From positions 21,831 through 54,501 of the forward strand of contig UZAE01012182.1 of the NCBI GenBank assembly GCA_900617975.1: DNA of 32,671 nt. The letters run 5' to 3'. Positions within the stretch are counted from its first letter, which is position 1. Every line of letters begins with the position of its first letter. The notes below the pieces were generated by a model. That model saw only the letters and a list, made by a program, of their open reading frames with translations. It was not told the origin of the DNA and made no database searches. The position numbers were made by a program, and so were the translations under genes. Positions 32,637-32,671 of the stretch are shown piece after piece. Source of the DNA: Rodentolepis nana. Its lineage: Eukaryota > Platyhelminthes > Cestoda > Cyclophyllidea > Hymenolepididae.

Positions 32637-32671
<35 letters not shown>
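32637..32671. repeat. (AT)n microsatellite at window end
   Basis: A pure TA dinucleotide tract of about 34 bp, cut by the window edge, lies in the intron after the large zinc-finger exon. Confidence 0.95.

Noticed and set aside
1..32671. CRISPR array, rRNA, intact tRNA, bacterial operon or viral genes
   Set aside because: None seen: no regularly spaced repeats, no rRNA core motifs, only decayed tRNA-like heads, and the coding sequences are spliced animal genes.

Overview
The window looks like animal nuclear DNA. It is AT-rich and has spliced genes with GT-AG introns, microsatellites, long homopolymer tracts, tRNA-like retroposon heads and dispersed repeats. My best guess is a flatworm, perhaps a tapeworm. 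That guess rests on the AT-rich intron-heavy layout, a possible 20-nt microexon and the tRNA-type short repeats, and it is low-to-moderate confidence. No ribosomal RNA, CRISPR, bacterial operon or viral gene was seen.

I could rebuild three protein genes. (1) About 1847-3950, minus strand: the first two coding exons of a small helix-rich protein that I do not recognise. Its 3' end is unresolved. (2) 7900-20501, minus strand: a nearly complete RalGDS-type guanine nucleotide exchange factor (about 812 aa, 11 exons in phase). It has a REM domain and a RasGEF (CDC25) domain, two low-complexity insertions inside the catalytic domain, and no C-terminal Ras-association domain in this model. A polyadenylation signal lies 160 bp past the stop. 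(3) 21025-32578 and beyond, plus strand: a large zinc-finger protein of more than 1,300 aa. Its exons all join in phase 0. It is cut by the window edge inside the intron after a 3,006-nt exon. That exon carries a roughly 110-120-residue module, repeated three times with a fourth partial relative, wrapped around an unusual C-x2-C-x13-H-x4-H finger. I do not recognise this module and it is the most interesting item here.

Genes 2 and 3 are head to head, with a few hundred base pairs between their inferred 5' ends, so they probably share a bidirectional promoter.

The rest is intron and intergenic DNA. A 1.15-kb direct repeat occurs at 6425-7610 and 13983-15111. A retroposon-like family of about 0.35 kb has three copies: an inverted pair at 4917-5225 and 5735-6130, and a third at 15590-15985. 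There are three tRNA-like heads (about 1506, 9527 and 22527) and several microsatellites. The long open frame of the zinc-finger exon stays open through the splice donor to the window edge, so a search for complete ORFs would miss it.
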